From AP-15 sp963772295 (GTDB lineage Bacteria; Pseudomonadota; Alphaproteobacteria; ATCC43930; CGMCC-115725): a stretch of 64,000 nucleotides of DNA. The DNA lies in contig CAVYWO010000015.1 in NCBI GenBank assembly GCA_963772295.1, forward strand, positions 372,001-436,000. Direction: 5' to 3'. The notes under the pieces are model-generated. The model was not told the DNA's origin. It did no database searches and saw nothing but the letters and a program-made list of their open reading frames with translations. This document shows positions 35,127 through 43,295 of the stretch, in pieces. Position numbers and translations under genes: made by a program. Each line of letters starts with the position of its first letter. Position 1 is the first letter of the stretch.

Positions 35127-38100
35127 ATGGGCTCGCTGTCGGCGTGGCTCGATGGCCTCGGCCTCGAGCGATACGCGCGGGTCTTCGCCGAGAACGGCGT
35201 AGACCTCAACTCGCTCCCACTGCTCACCGACAGCGATCTCGAGCGGCTCGGCGTGCTGCTCGGGCACCGGCGGGTGCTGCTCAACGCGATTGTCGAGCGC
35301 AAAAGCGGCGAGGTGCCATCGTCGGCAGCAAGCACCCCGGACCGGCGTCCGTCCATCGCACCCGTCGGCGGCAGCCCCCTCCCTAGCCCCCTCCCTACCC
35401 CTCCCCCGCCCGCGGGGGAGGGAAGGGTGGGGGTCGGCGCCGAGCGGCGGCAGCTGACGGTGATGTTCTGCGATCTGGTGGGGTCGACGGCATTGTCGGC
35501 GCGGCTCGACCCGGAGGATCTGCGGGCGGTGATCGGCGCATATCACCGCTCCGTTGCCAAGGTGATCGGCCGCGGCGGCGGCTTTGTCGCCAAGTACATG
35601 GGCGACGGGGTGCTGGCCTATTTCGGCTATCCGCGGGCCGACGAGCACGATGCCGAGCGGGCCGTGCGTGCGGCGCTGAAGCTGGTCGAGAAGGTGTCGG
35701 GGGTCGACACCGTCGCCGCGGCGCCGCTGCAGGTGCGGGTCGGCATCGCCACCGGGCTGGTGGTCGTCGGCGATCTGATCGGCCAGGGCGCCTCGCAGGA
35801 ACAGGCAGTGGTTGGCGAGACGCCGAACCTCGCGGCGCGGCTGCAGGCACTGGCCGAGCCGGGGACCGTGGTGATCGCGCCGAGCACGCGGCGGCTGACC
35901 GGCGGTCTGTTCGAGTACGCGGATCTGGGTGCCGTCGAGCTCAAGGGCCTGGGCGCGCCGGTGGCGGCGTCCCGGGTGGTGCGCGGGAGCGCTGCCGAGA
36001 GCCGCTTCGAGGCACTGCACGGGCGAGACCTGACCCCGCTCGTCGGCCGCGACGAGGAACTGGCGCTGTTGCAGCGCCGCTGGCAACAGGCCAAGGCCGG
36101 CGAGGGCCGGGTGGTGGTGCTGATCGGCGAACCCGGCATCGGCAAATCGCGTCTGGCGCAGGCGATGCTGGACGAGCTGGCGGGCGAGCCGCACACGAGG
36201 CTGCGCTATTTCTGCTCGCCGCACCATCAGTCGAGCGCGCTTTATCCTTTCATCACCCAGCTTGAGCACGCCGCGGGCTTCAGCCGCGAGGACATGCCGG
36301 AAGCGCGGCTGGCCAAGCTCGAAGCCTTGCTCGCCGGGTCGAACGCCGGCGCCGAAGAGATCGGGTTCATCGCGGCGCTCTTGTCGCTACCGACCAGCGA
36401 CAAATACCGGCTCCCGGACCTCACCCCGCAGCGGCGCAAGGAGAAGACGCTCGAGGCGCTGCTGGCGCAGATGGCGCGGCTGGCGGCGCGGCGGCCGGTG
36501 GTGATGCTGTTCGAGGACGCGCACTGGATCGACCCGACCTCGCTCGAGCTGTTGACCCTGACCGTCGCGCGGGCATCAACGCTGCCGTTGCTGCTCCTCG
36601 TCACCGCGCGGCCGGAGTTCACCCCGCCCTGGCCCGCCGAGGCCCACATCACGATGCAAGCGCTCGCCCGCCTCGGCCGCCGCGACGGCATGACCCTGGT
36701 CGAGCGCTCCGCCGACGGCAAAACGCTGCCGGCCGAGATCCTCGAGCAGATCCTCGCCCGCACCGACGGCGTGCCGCTGTTCCTCGAGGAGCTGACCAAG
36801 ACCATTATCGAAAGCGGCCTGCTGCGCGATGAGGACGGGCGTTACGCGCTCGACGGCGCGCTGCCGCCGCTGGCGATCCCGGCCACCCTTCACGACTCGC
36901 TGATGGCCCGGCTCGATCGCCTGGCGCCGGTCCGCGAGGTCGCCCAGATCGGCGCCGCCATCGGCCGCGAGTTCTCCTATCCCCTGCTCAGCGCCGTGGC
37001 CCAACAGCCCGATGACCGGCTGACGGAGGCTCTCGACCGGCTCGTCCGCGCCGAGCTGATGTTCGGCCGCGGCCAGGTCCCGGAGGCGGTCTACACCTTC
37101 AAGCACGCGCTGGTGCAGGAGGCGGCCTATGCCAGCCTATTGCGCGAGCGCCGGCGGCAGCTCCACGCCCGGATCGCCCAGGCGCTCGAAGACGCGTTCC
37201 CGGAAGTGGCTGAGACCCAGCCGGAACTGGTCGCACACCACTACGCCACCGCCGGGCTCACCGCCCCCGCCATCGATTATTATCGCCGCGCCGCGGAACG
37301 GGCGATGGCCGCCTCGGCCAATGCCGATGCGATCGCCCATTTGACCAGGGGCCTCGAGCTTATCGCTTCGCTCCCGGAACCGTCCGAGCGGATCTCGCGG
37401 GAGATAGACTTCCGCCTCGCGCTCGGCCCGCCCCTTACTGCAGTACGAGGATGGGGATCTGTCGAGGCGCAGGCCGCCTACACCCGAGCCAAGGAGTTGT
37501 GTGCGGGCGCCGGCGACACCCCCGAGCTCTTTCGCAGCCTTGTTGGGTTGTGGGTCTATCATCTGGTTCAACCAGATATGGAGACCGCGTCGGAGCTTTC
37601 CCGGGACCTGTTCAACCTCGCAGTAAAGCTCGGGAATGATGACTTCCGTTTGCTCGCCGAACACGTGGCTTGCACCACCTGCTTGTGGTCCGGACGATAC
37701 ACGAGTGCAGCGTCTCACGCCGCTCGGGTACCGGTCCTGTACGACCCGGAACGCCACCGCGGGCCAAAGATTTACATGAACGACCCGGCTATAGGCACCC
37801 TGGGTTTTGAGGCGCTGGCCTTGTGGTGCCTCGGCTATCCCGAGCGCGCGTCCGAGCGGGGGCTCGCCGCCCTCGCGATGGGCCAGACGATGGCTCATCC
37901 GTTCAGCCTGTGCTGCGCTTTGTGGGAAGAGGCTTTTCTCAGGATCCAGCGCAGGGAACCCGAGTTGATCGCCGCGCGGACCAAAGCGTTACTGATGGTC
38001 GCAAGGGAGCAGGGGTTTGCGTGGGACTGCGCGGTGGGTTCGATGCTCGAAATCTGGCACGACGCCTGGGTGACGGGGCAGTGCGCAGACGATCGCATAG

Positions 38101-38561
38101 CAGCGTTCCGGAGCGCTCTGGCTGAGCTGCGAAGGATAGGGATCGGGACGTTACTGGGTTTGTGGCATGCTCTACTTGCGGAATGCCTCGAGAAGCAAGG
38201 GAACACCGATGAAGCCCTGACGGTGCTCGAGGCCGCGGTGGTGCACTTCGAGCGTCGGGGCAGCGACGCCGCATGGGAGCCGGAAGTCCATCGGCTGATG
38301 GGCGATCTGCTTTTGCGGCGGAACCCGAGCGCTCCGGATCAGGCCGAATTTTCCTATCGGCGGGCGATCGAGCGAGCCCGTTCGCAGGAGGCGAAATCGT
38401 GGGAATTGCGCGCCGCCACCAGCCTCGCCCGCTTGTGGCGCGACCGAGGCAAGCCCGCCGAGGCGCGCGATCTTCTCGCCCCGATCTATGGCTGGTTCAC
38501 CGAGGGCTTCGACACCGCCGATCTGAAGGATGCGAAAGCGCTGCTGGAGGATCTGGCGTGA
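35127..38561 (+). CDS. SAM / class III cyclase / AAA ATPase / TPR signalling protein (family copy C)
   Basis: A 1144-aa protein with the same architecture as copy A. SAM domain at 1-60 (LSAWLDGLGLERYARVF), cyclase with D116 (MFCDLVGST), KYMGDGVLAYFG and ETPNLAARL, Walker A GEPGIGKS at 334-341, Walker B MLFEDAHWIDP, and a TPR half ending YGWFTEGFDTADLKDAKALL. An extra Pro/Gly-rich linker (GGSPLPSPLPTPPPPAGEGR) between SAM and cyclase comes from an intergenic-type repeat at 35377-35435. Homology starts at ATG 35127; ATG 35082 in the same frame is possible. The central half is nearly the same as copy A, which suggests recent duplication or gene conversion. Confidence 0.88.
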   Translation: MGSLSAWLDGLGLERYARVFAENGVDLNSLPLLTDSDLERLGVLLGHRRVLLNAIVERKSGEVPSSAASTPDRRPSIAPVGGSPLPSPLPTPPPPAGEGRVGVGAERRQLTVMFCDLVGSTALSARLDPEDLRAVIGAYHRSVAKVIGRGGGFVAKYMGDGVLAYFGYPRADEHDAERAVRAALKLVEKVSGVDTVAAAPLQVRVGIATGLVVVGDLIGQGASQEQAVVGETPNLAARLQALAEPGTVVIAPSTRRLTGGLFEYADLGAVELKGLGAPVAASRVVRGSAAESRFEALHGRDLTPLVGRDEELALLQRRWQQAKAGEGRVVVLIGEPGIGKSRLAQAMLDELAGEPHTRLRYFCSPHHQSSALYPFITQLEHAAGFSREDMPEARLAKLEALLAGSNAGAEEIGFIAALLSLPTSDKYRLPDLTPQRRKEKTLEALLAQMARLAARRPVVMLFEDAHWIDPTSLELLTLTVARASTLPLLLLVTARPEFTPPWPAEAHITMQALARLGRRDGMTLVERSADGKTLPAEILEQILARTDGVPLFLEELTKTIIESGLLRDEDGRYALDGALPPLAIPATLHDSLMARLDRLAPVREVAQIGAAIGREFSYPLLSAVAQQPDDRLTEALDRLVRAELMFGRGQVPEAVYTFKHALVQEAAYASLLRERRRQLHARIAQALEDAFPEVAETQPELVAHHYATAGLTAPAIDYYRRAAERAMAASANADAIAHLTRGLELIASLPEPSERISREIDFRLALGPPLTAVRGWGSVEAQAAYTRAKELCAGAGDTPELFRSLVGLWVYHLVQPDMETASELSRDLFNLAVKLGNDDFRLLAEHVACTTCLWSGRYTSAASHAARVPVLYDPERHRGPKIYMNDPAIGTLGFEALALWCLGYPERASERGLAALAMGQTMAHPFSLCCALWEEAFLRIQRREPELIAARTKALLMVAREQGFAWDCAVGSMLEIWHDAWVTGQCADDRIAAFRSALAELRRIGIGTLLGLWHALLAECLEKQGNTDEALTVLEAAVVHFERRGSDAAWEPEVHRLMGDLLLRRNPSAPDQAEFSYRRAIERARSQEAKSWELRAATSLARLWRDRGKPAEARDLLAPIYGWFTEGFDTADLKDAKALLEDLA

Positions 38562-38640
38562 GCCGGGCGATTCCAGGACCTCTCGCCCGGTACGGAGAAA
38601 TAGCGGAGAGCCGGCGGCCTGTGGCCGTCGGTGAAGGCGT

Positions 38641-39027
38641 TCATGCGGCTCGTTCTATGTTGTAGGGGCGAACGAGAAGGTCAGCCGGAATTTTCCACGC
38701 TTCGCTGATCTTGTGGATCATTTCGACCGTCAGCGCGCGCCGGCGCGAGAGGATTTCCGATGCGCGTGAGCGGGAGCCGAGGAGTTCGGCGAGCTCGGCC
38801 TGGGTATGCCCGAGTTCTTCGATGGCATAACGCAGCACGTCGATCGGGTCAAAGCGCTCGTCGGTTTCGACCGGCCACCGCTTCGCTTCGTATAGCTCGA
38901 CGAGTGCGACAAGCACCTCGAGCTTGTCGCCGTCCTCGCTGCCCTCCGGTGCACCCCAACAAGCGTCAATCTCGGCAAGTGCGACGCGGTGTTCTTCGTC
39001 CGTACGGATCGGTCGGATGTCCATCAC
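38641..39027 (-). CDS. higA: HigA-type antitoxin (XRE family)
   Basis: A 128-aa antitoxin-like protein. The N-terminal part, MDIRPIRTDEEHRVALAEID, is typical of HigA proteins. A C-terminal XRE helix-turn-helix follows (HTQAELAELLGSRSRASEIL, SRRRALTVEMIHKIS) with a WKIPADLLVRPY tail. It follows the toxin gene by 9 bp, so the order is toxin first, as usual for higBA. It probably represses the operon promoter, which lies upstream of 39339. The second Met (39024) is an equally good start. Inserted between cyclase copies C and D, probably as a mobile stability module. Confidence 0.87.
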   Translation of the reverse strand: MMDIRPIRTDEEHRVALAEIDACWGAPEGSEDGDKLEVLVALVELYEAKRWPVETDERFDPIDVLRYAIEELGHTQAELAELLGSRSRASEILSRRRALTVEMIHKISEAWKIPADLLVRPYNIERAA

Positions 39028-39036
39028 TCGCTTCCC

Positions 39037-39339
39037 TCAGAATTGCGATGCGGTCAGCGCGTCGATGCGGTCATACTCCGCATGCGTGCCGATGAATTTC
39101 ACGAAGGCTATCTGACGGCGAAAGTCGAAGGCAGCCACGAGACGATAATTCCCTCCTGCAATCTCGAACCTGACGCGCTCGCGGTTCAGTACCTTGGCTC
39201 TGGGCGCCACCTTCTGAACCTCATCCGTGGAGGTCCAATGCCCGGCTTTGACGAGTTTGTACCAGCGTTCGAGTGAAACCCGCGTTTCCGGGTGCGTGTC
39301 GCAAAAGCCGACGAGCGCATTCCGCGCGATGACCCTCAT
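39037..39339 (-). CDS. higB: HigB-type toxin (RelE-like mRNA interferase)
   Basis: A 100-aa protein of the HigB toxin family, which cleaves ribosome-bound mRNA. Seen: MRVIARNALVGFCDTHPETR, WYKLVKAGHWTSTDEVQKVA, VRFEIAGGNYRLVAAFDFRR and QIAFVKFIGTHAEYDRID, the last being the family's catalytic-strand motif. Start ATG at 39339 (homology begins there; an upstream open frame is not conserved). It pairs with the XRE antitoxin 9 bp downstream. Length is normal. Confidence 0.9.
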   Translation of the reverse strand: MRVIARNALVGFCDTHPETRVSLERWYKLVKAGHWTSTDEVQKVAPRAKVLNRERVRFEIAGGNYRLVAAFDFRRQIAFVKFIGTHAEYDRIDALTASQF

Positions 39340-39471
39340 AACAAAGCCTACCATGTTCCCCATTTGGGAACAACCCGCTGGTGATCGGAGAACCGGTGTA
39401 AGTCGGCCTCGACAGACTGCCCCGCCGGGACTGTAATGCCGCTCGCGGCGTGCCGTCTTCAGGCAGCTCCG

Positions 39472-40623
39472 ATGGACATAGCGGAATGGCTGCGCGGTCT
39501 CGGGCTCGAACAATATATGCCCGCGTTCCGCGACAACGACATCGACCACGAGGTTTTGCGCCGCCTGACGGCGGAGGATCTGCGCGAGCTTGGCGTCGCA
39601 TCGATCGGCCATCGCCGCCGCGTACTCGACGCGATCGCGGCGCTCGGCGCGGCCGAGGCATCATCATCGGCGTCCTCTCCGGCCCCGGCTGGCGCCAGCG
39701 AAGCCGAGCGCCGGCAGCTGACGGTGATGTTCTGCGATCTGGTCGGCTCGACGGCGCTGTCGGCGCGGCTCGACCCGGAGGATCTGCGCGCGGTCATCGG
39801 CGCCTATCACCGCTGCGTTGCCGCGGTCATCGAGGGGAGCGGCGGGTTTGTCGCCAAGTACATGGGCGACGGGGTGCTCGCGTATTTCGGCTATCCGCGG
39901 GCCGACGAGCACGATGCCGAGCGCGCGGTGCGCGCCGGGCTGAAGCTGGTGGAGAAGGTGGCCGGGCTCGACACCGTCGCGGCGGTGCGGTTGCAGGTGC
40001 GGGTCGGCATCGCCACCGGGCTGGTGGTCGTCGGCGATCTGATCGGCCAGGGCATGTCGCAGGAACAGGCGGTGGTCGGCGAGACGCCCAACCTCGCGGC
40101 GCGGCTGCAGGCATTGGCCGAGCCGGGGACGGTGGTGATCGCGCCGGGCACGCGGCGGCTTACCGGCGGGCTGTTCGAGTACGCGGATTTGGGTGCCGTG
40201 GCGCTCAGGGGCCTGGGTGCGCCGGTGATGGCGGCACGGGTGCTGCGCGAGAGCGCCGCCGAGAGCCGCTTCGAGGCGCTGCACGGGCGCGAGCTGACGC
40301 CGCTTGTCGGCCGCGACGAGGAGCTGGCGCTATTGCAGCGCCGCTGGCAACAGGCCAAGGCCGGCGAGGGCCGGGTGGTGGTGCTGATCGGCGAACCCGG
40401 CATCGGCAAATCGCGCTTGGCGCAGGCCATGCTGGAGGAGCCGCACCTACGTGCTGATCCCCTACGGCAAGGACACACACGGGCATTTCACGCATTACTA
40501 CGCGGCGACCTGGAAGCCGTACTTGGTGAAATTCATGGCGGGTCTGCCGCCGGCGCCGCAGGCGGCGCGATGACCGCCGTCTTCCCGACCGTTTTTCGCC
40601 GCGCCGAGGCGCCGGAAGAATGA
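39472..40623 (+). CDS. SAM / cyclase protein (family copy D), truncated in the ATPase P-loop region
   Basis: A 383-aa frame with an intact SAM domain (MDIAEWLRGLGLEQYMPAF), an intact class III cyclase (D89 in MFCDLVGST, KYMGDGVLAYFG, ETPNLAARL) and the start of the ATPase up to GEPGIGKSRLAQAML. At about 40440 the family homology ends. The remaining ~60 codons (PHLRADPLRQGH...) are an out-of-frame reading of an alpha/beta hydrolase fragment. The Walker B, winged and TPR parts are absent. The cyclase itself could still be active, freed from the usual control (inference). ATG 39436 in the same frame is also possible. Confidence 0.82.
   Translation: MDIAEWLRGLGLEQYMPAFRDNDIDHEVLRRLTAEDLRELGVASIGHRRRVLDAIAALGAAEASSSASSPAPAGASEAERRQLTVMFCDLVGSTALSARLDPEDLRAVIGAYHRCVAAVIEGSGGFVAKYMGDGVLAYFGYPRADEHDAERAVRAGLKLVEKVAGLDTVAAVRLQVRVGIATGLVVVGDLIGQGMSQEQAVVGETPNLAARLQALAEPGTVVIAPGTRRLTGGLFEYADLGAVALRGLGAPVMAARVLRESAAESRFEALHGRELTPLVGRDEELALLQRRWQQAKAGEGRVVVLIGEPGIGKSRLAQAMLEEPHLRADPLRQGHTRAFHALLRGDLEAVLGEIHGGSAAGAAGGAMTAVFPTVFRRAEAPEE
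40445..40573 (+). pseudogene. C-terminal fragment of an alpha/beta hydrolase
   Basis: In the frame TAC GTG CTG ATC the sequence reads YVLIPYGKDTHGHFTHYYAA, WKPYLVKFMAGLPPAPQ, then TGA at 40571. The GHxTH and WKxYL pattern resembles the end of homoserine-acetyltransferase-type alpha/beta hydrolases (the His would be catalytic). It is fused exactly where copy D breaks off, so a deletion joined the two genes. Confidence 0.65.
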
Positions 40624-40949
40624 GCCAACAGTGTAAGAGTGCTTTGCTGCATCGGGAATCGGCGGTTTACGGCGCATCCGTGTCGTTCGAGTGCAGCCCG
40701 GGCCGCAGATCGCAGGGTGTCGCGACGGCAGCCCACATCGCTAGGTATGGGCTCGCCACCGCTCGCAGCCGGCAATCGGTGACGAAGCGGGGCAAGCGGC
40801 TCCGACGACACGGGACCCCTTTCGGCCAGGAGCTAGGCAGGGAGGGCGGCGGTCGGGTCAAGATGCGCGCTCGCAGGGTCGCGGCCGTGGGCTTAGCCGG
40901 CGCCAACCCGAATGCGCATCGGTCTTCGCGCGGGGCAACCGGTCGTGCC
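40624..40949. other. Intergenic region, no gene seen
   Basis: Open frames here are uninformative. The stretch separates the broken cyclase copy D from two serine-recombinase fragments and looks like a site of repeated insertion and deletion. Confidence 0.4.
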
Positions 40950-41025
40950 TCAATCGCCGGAACCGGACAGGCCGAGAGCTCTGTAGATCGTCGCCCGGTT
41001 CACACCGAAGGCCTCGGCGACACCG
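40950..41025 (-). pseudogene. Serine recombinase C-terminal HTH fragment
   Basis: Minus-strand reading gives VAEAFGVNRATIYRALGLSG then stop, the DNA-binding tail typical of Tn3-type resolvases and Hin-like invertases. The rest of that gene is absent. It is not the missing part of the plus-strand recombinase at 41304-41848, which has its own C-terminus. Confidence 0.55.
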
Positions 41026-41195
41026 TTTGATCGTTTGTGCGACACGGTCGATTGGCTGCCGCGGTACCTCGGCGTGCCGGCGGACTTCATCGACATGCGC
41101 ACTTCATCGACATACGCACTCGGTCGGACCGAGAGCGAAAGTAAGAGGCTTCGTTCCGACGGTTCGCCCCAGCGGGAAGTGCAGGCCGACTGCGG

Positions 41196-41280
41196 TGACG
41201 TTGGGACCCCTTCGACGCGAGATAGGACGGCAGCTTCGAAGAGGACCCGGCGATGGGCGGGGGGGGCCGCGGCTGGGCGA
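41196..41280 (+). repeat. Dispersed ~80-bp repeat, copy 1
   Basis: Core GGCAGCTTCGAAGAGGACCC followed by a G-run and GCGGCTGGGC. Related copies are at 54175-54237 (+), 56186-56265 (-) and 58151-58230 (-). This copy abuts the truncated 5' end of a serine recombinase gene. Confidence 0.7.
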
Positions 41281-41303
41281 TCGCCCGCCCTTTCTGGCTC
41301 AGG

Positions 41304-41848
41304 AGCGCGATCTCGCCGCCTTTGCCGCGCGCGCCGGCTACGAGGTGGTCAGCGTGTTCAAAGAGACGGGCTCGGGCGCGAAGCTCGATCGCGCCGAGCG
41401 GAAAAAGGTGATCGCGCTCGCTCAGCGGCGCGAAGTCGATGCCGTGTTGGTCACCGAGCTTTCGCGCTGGGGCCGAAGCACTCTCGATCTCCTGAGCACG
41501 CTGAAGGAGCTCGAGACCTGGCGCGTGTCTGTCATCGCCATGAATGGCTTGACCTTCGACCTGTCGACACCGCACGGCCGCATGATGGCAACGATCATCG
41601 CCGGCATCGCCGAATTCGAGCGGGAGTTGATTCAGGAACGGATCCGCTCCGGTATCGCCGCCGCAAAAGCGCGCGGCAAGCGCCTTGGGCGCCAGCCCGG
41701 GCAGAGGCCGAAATCCGATCGGCTCGCTCCAAAAGTGCTTGCACTTGTCGCTGCGGGACGGAGCTATCGCCTGATCAGCCGCGAATTGGGGCTCAGCAAA
41801 AATACCGTCCTTGAGATCGTAAAGCGAAACCGGGCGATGTCAGCTTGA
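41304..41848 (+). pseudogene. Serine recombinase (resolvase), N-terminally truncated
   Basis: Conserved sequence begins QERDLAAFAARAGYEVVSVF, ETGSGAKLDRAERKKV and continues through VLVTELSRWGRSTLDLLSTL, TPHGRMMATIIAGIAEFERE and LIQERIRSGIAAAKARGKRL to an HTH tail (LISRELGLSKNTVLEIVKR). The usual first ~20 residues with the catalytic Ser (YARVST-type) are replaced by unrelated repeat DNA (copy 1 of the dispersed repeat). The frame is open back to 41027, but that part is not recombinase. It is probably inactive. Confidence 0.82.
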
Positions 41849-41855
41849 TAGTCCG

Positions 41856-41895
41856 ATTAGGGTCGTTATGGAAAGCTTTCCATAACGACCCTAAT
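41856..41895. repeat. Perfect 40-bp palindrome at the left edge of the RIT element
   Basis: ATTAGGGTCGTTATGGAAAG is followed immediately by its exact reverse complement (centre AAGCTT at 41873-41878). Its right arm overlaps the first 8 bp of the left terminal repeat of the RIT element (41888-41917). No such palindrome exists at the right end. Confidence 0.95.
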
Positions 41896-42041
41896 GCACA
41901 GAACCCACTTATGCACATTGCACAGGTTCTAGGCGTCTGTGCACGGCGGTTTTGCTCGGGTTTTGGCCAAGTGGGCGACGGCTGAACTCGACATAATTTC
42001 GTCGGTGTTCGGAAGTGGTCTCCCCAGTTCAGGAGACCGCA

Positions 42042-43295
42042 ATGAACTCGACCAGAGAACTTCACTGCACTTGGACGGACCGGATTTTTGAGAGCCAACT
42101 GGCGCCCTACGTTGATGCTTTCACGCATCATTTGAGCGAGCGCGGGTACTCATCCCACACCGTTGGCAATTACTTGGCATGCATCGCGCACTTTGCGCGT
42201 TGGACGAGCCGGTGCCGGTTGGACATCCATGGGATCGACGAAGACCTGGTCCGACGATTTCTCGACGACCACTTGCCGCACTGCAACTGTGCGCGGCCGG
42301 TCCAAAGGACGCACCACCATCTGCGTGCGGCGCTCGGACATCTGCTCGTCGTGCTGCGCACCAACTCCGTCATCGCTGAACACCTTCCCGGAATGACCCC
42401 GGTCGACAAGGAGTTGCGCCGCTTCGACGACCATATGAAGGATGTTCGTGGGCTCGCGCCGAAGACGCGCAGGATGGCTCTACATCCAGTGCGCCTCCTG
42501 CTGCTCAATCAATTTGGCGAACGGTCTGTCGTCTTCTCGGCGATCAAGCCAGACGACGTACGCAGGTTCATCGCAGCCTGCCAGGTACGGTACAGCACGC
42601 CGGCCAGCTCCGGTGCGCTGGCCTCGGCTTTGCGCGGCTATTTCCGCTTCCGCGCCACCTGTGGCGATCAGGTGCATGGCCTGATCGGCGTGGTGTCCTA
42701 TCCGGCCAACTGGCAATTGGCGTCCCTGCCGAAGGCATTGAGCCCTGCCGAGGTCGAGCGCCTGCTGGGATCGCTTGGCCACGGCGGCCCATCGGGACGC
42801 CGTGCCGAGGCCATCGTGCGCTGCGCGCTGGACCTTGGCTTGCGGAGCAGTGAAGTCGCCAAGCTCGGCCTCGACGACATCGACTGGCGTGCCGGCACCG
42901 TCACGCTGCGAAGAACCAAGAGCCGACGTGAAGATGTTCTGCCTTTGCCGGAAGCGACTGGTCGCGCCATTGCAGACTACCTGAAGTTCGGACGTCCGAA
43001 GACGATCAACCGGTCGGTGTTCGTGCGTCACGTTGCACCACGCAACCAACCGATTGGCCCCGATCTCGTCCGCAAGGTGATCCGCCAAGCCTATGCCCGG
43101 GCCGGACTGCCGTACACCAGGGCCCACATTCTGCGCCACACCATGGCCAGCCGCTTGCTGGAAGGTGGGAGTTCGCTCAAGGAGGTGGCCGATGTCTTGC
43201 GGCACCGCTCGCTGAACACGACGCTGATCTACGCCAAACTCGACAGCAATAATCTTGCGGCAGTCGCGCTGCCTTGGCCGGGGTGCACAGCATGA
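42042..43295 (+). CDS. RIT tyrosine recombinase, first gene
   Basis: A 417-aa tyrosine recombinase with an N-terminal SAM-like core-binding domain (FTHHLSERGYSSHTVGNYLA) and a catalytic domain. Active-site residues are seen in LGLRSSEVAKLGLDDIDW (first Arg), HILRHTMASRLLEGG (His-x-x-Arg), VLRHRSLNTTLIYAKLD (His and the nucleophile Tyr). Start ATG 42042 after CAGGAGACC. Its stop overlaps the next start as ATGA. It would act with the two following recombinases on the element ends. Confidence 0.9.
   Translation: MNSTRELHCTWTDRIFESQLAPYVDAFTHHLSERGYSSHTVGNYLACIAHFARWTSRCRLDIHGIDEDLVRRFLDDHLPHCNCARPVQRTHHHLRAALGHLLVVLRTNSVIAEHLPGMTPVDKELRRFDDHMKDVRGLAPKTRRMALHPVRLLLLNQFGERSVVFSAIKPDDVRRFIAACQVRYSTPASSGALASALRGYFRFRATCGDQVHGLIGVVSYPANWQLASLPKALSPAEVERLLGSLGHGGPSGRRAEAIVRCALDLGLRSSEVAKLGLDDIDWRAGTVTLRRTKSRREDVLPLPEATGRAIADYLKFGRPKTINRSVFVRHVAPRNQPIGPDLVRKVIRQAYARAGLPYTRAHILRHTMASRLLEGGSSLKEVADVLRHRSLNTTLIYAKLDSNNLAAVALPWPGCTA

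Noticed and set aside
26322..40623. Cyclase genes as CBASS-type oligonucleotide cyclases
   Set aside because: They are class III adenylate/guanylate cyclases (MFCDLVGST, KYMGDG), not CD-NTases, and no CBASS effector genes are next to them.
41027..41303. N-terminal part of the plus-strand serine recombinase frame
   Set aside because: It contains repeat DNA and no resolvase motif; the catalytic Ser segment is absent.
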